From NCBI GenBank assembly GCA_964619955.1, contig CAZUJF010000019.1:41817-105816 (forward strand): a DNA stretch of 64,000 bases, given 5' to 3'. Under the pieces are notes generated by a model that saw only the letters and a program-made list of their open reading frames with translations, did not search any database and had not been told where the DNA came from. The DNA is from JACQFK01 sp964619955 (lineage in GTDB: Bacteria; Planctomycetota; MHYJ01; JACPRB01). The position numbers were made by a program, and so were the translations under genes. Positions 63,835 through 64,000 of the stretch are shown here, one piece after another (the first letter of the stretch is position 1; every line of letters starts with the position of its first letter).

Positions 63835-64000
63835 CATGCGTTCCGGAGCTTCCTTGCCCCGTTCCCGGGTGAAGAGCCCGGAGGAGGATGGGGGCCTGCC
63901 CCACGTAGCGCCTGCCCGGAAGATGCGAAGTGGGGTCCCTTCGGTCTCACTTTCCGCAGATTGGAATCACGATATCGAACCAAGGATCCGATCGGTTTCT
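63835..64000. other. Right end of window, no gene seen
   Basis: No reading frame or RNA gene can be supported. A small GC-rich inverted repeat (TCCCGGGT...AGCCCGGA, near 63864-63881) is present; a gene reaching in from the right edge cannot be excluded. Confidence 0.4.

Noticed and set aside
1..64000. CRISPR arrays, insertion sequences, integrases or prophage genes
   Set aside because: No direct repeats with regular spacers, no transposase or integrase motifs and no phage structural genes were found on either strand.

Overview
The window is a GC-rich (roughly two-thirds G+C) bacterial chromosome segment whose gene content points to the Planctomycetota or a close PVC relative. Markers are a PVC-type dehydrogenase/HEAT/cytochrome protein (5806-8319), an HzsA-related multiheme protein (21177-23930), a redoxin-cytochrome-copper monooxygenase fusion (42860-44470), two LamG proteins, an MJ0042-type zinc-ribbon protein, a DUF1570-like peptidase, a eukaryotic-type Ser/Thr kinase, and many exported proteins whose mature part begins right after a short Leu-rich signal. 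No rRNA, tRNA, CRISPR array or intact insertion sequence was seen.

Layout. 1-8.3 kb: the end of an O-antigen-ligase-like gene with msrB, then a four-gene minus-strand operon (PVC cytochrome, M14 peptidase, two ester hydrolases) joined by 1-4 base junctions. 8.3-9.8 kb: a DUF4143 ATPase bracketed by two matching palindromes. 9.8-17.6 kb: LamG protein, aguB-aguA putrescine pathway, exonuclease, RidA, an ECF sigma factor with a doubled region 4, macrodomain hydrolase, a higBA toxin-antitoxin pair, a HicB-like remnant and a molbindin. 17.7-25.7 kb: beta-helix protein and GH10 glycosidase, HzsA-related protein, M61 peptidase. 25.8-33.8 kb: Ser/Thr kinase, ferredoxin, then the housekeeping run tpiA-secG-yicC-gmk-rpoZ-coaC-coaB. 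33.8-35.8 kb: a lower-GC islet with small unknown genes, a possible AbiEii remnant and an AAA ATPase. 35.9-45 kb: LamG/zinc-ribbon protein, HEAT-VWA protein followed by a caspase-like protein, tacAT, and the copper monooxygenase fusion. 45-58.5 kb: receiver-like proteins, ftsK, uppP, membrane proteins, a DUF1570-like peptidase, TRIC channel, dus/maf divergent pair, zinc-ribbon protein, and purK with a tandem purE. 58.5-64 kb: otsA-otsB, tdh, a lipoprotein, and a ParE-type toxin-antitoxin pair.

Two themes run through the window. Many first genes of transcription units carry a TANNNT-like -10 hexamer only 6-8 bases before the start codon and no Shine-Dalgarno sequence, which suggests widespread leaderless mRNAs, while downstream genes in operons use ATGA/GTGA overlaps. 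Intergenic spaces hold several related palindromes and short iterated tracts that look like dispersed repeat families.

Functionally, the exported esterases, GH10 enzyme, beta-helix protein and peptidases fit polymer degradation. The cytochrome-domain proteins fit periplasmic oxidation. The three toxin-antitoxin pairs plus two remnants and the ATPases mark accessory spots. The HEAT-VWA/caspase pair and the redoxin-cytochrome-copper fusion are the best candidates for uncharacterised biochemistry. All functional statements come from reading motifs by eye, with no database search.
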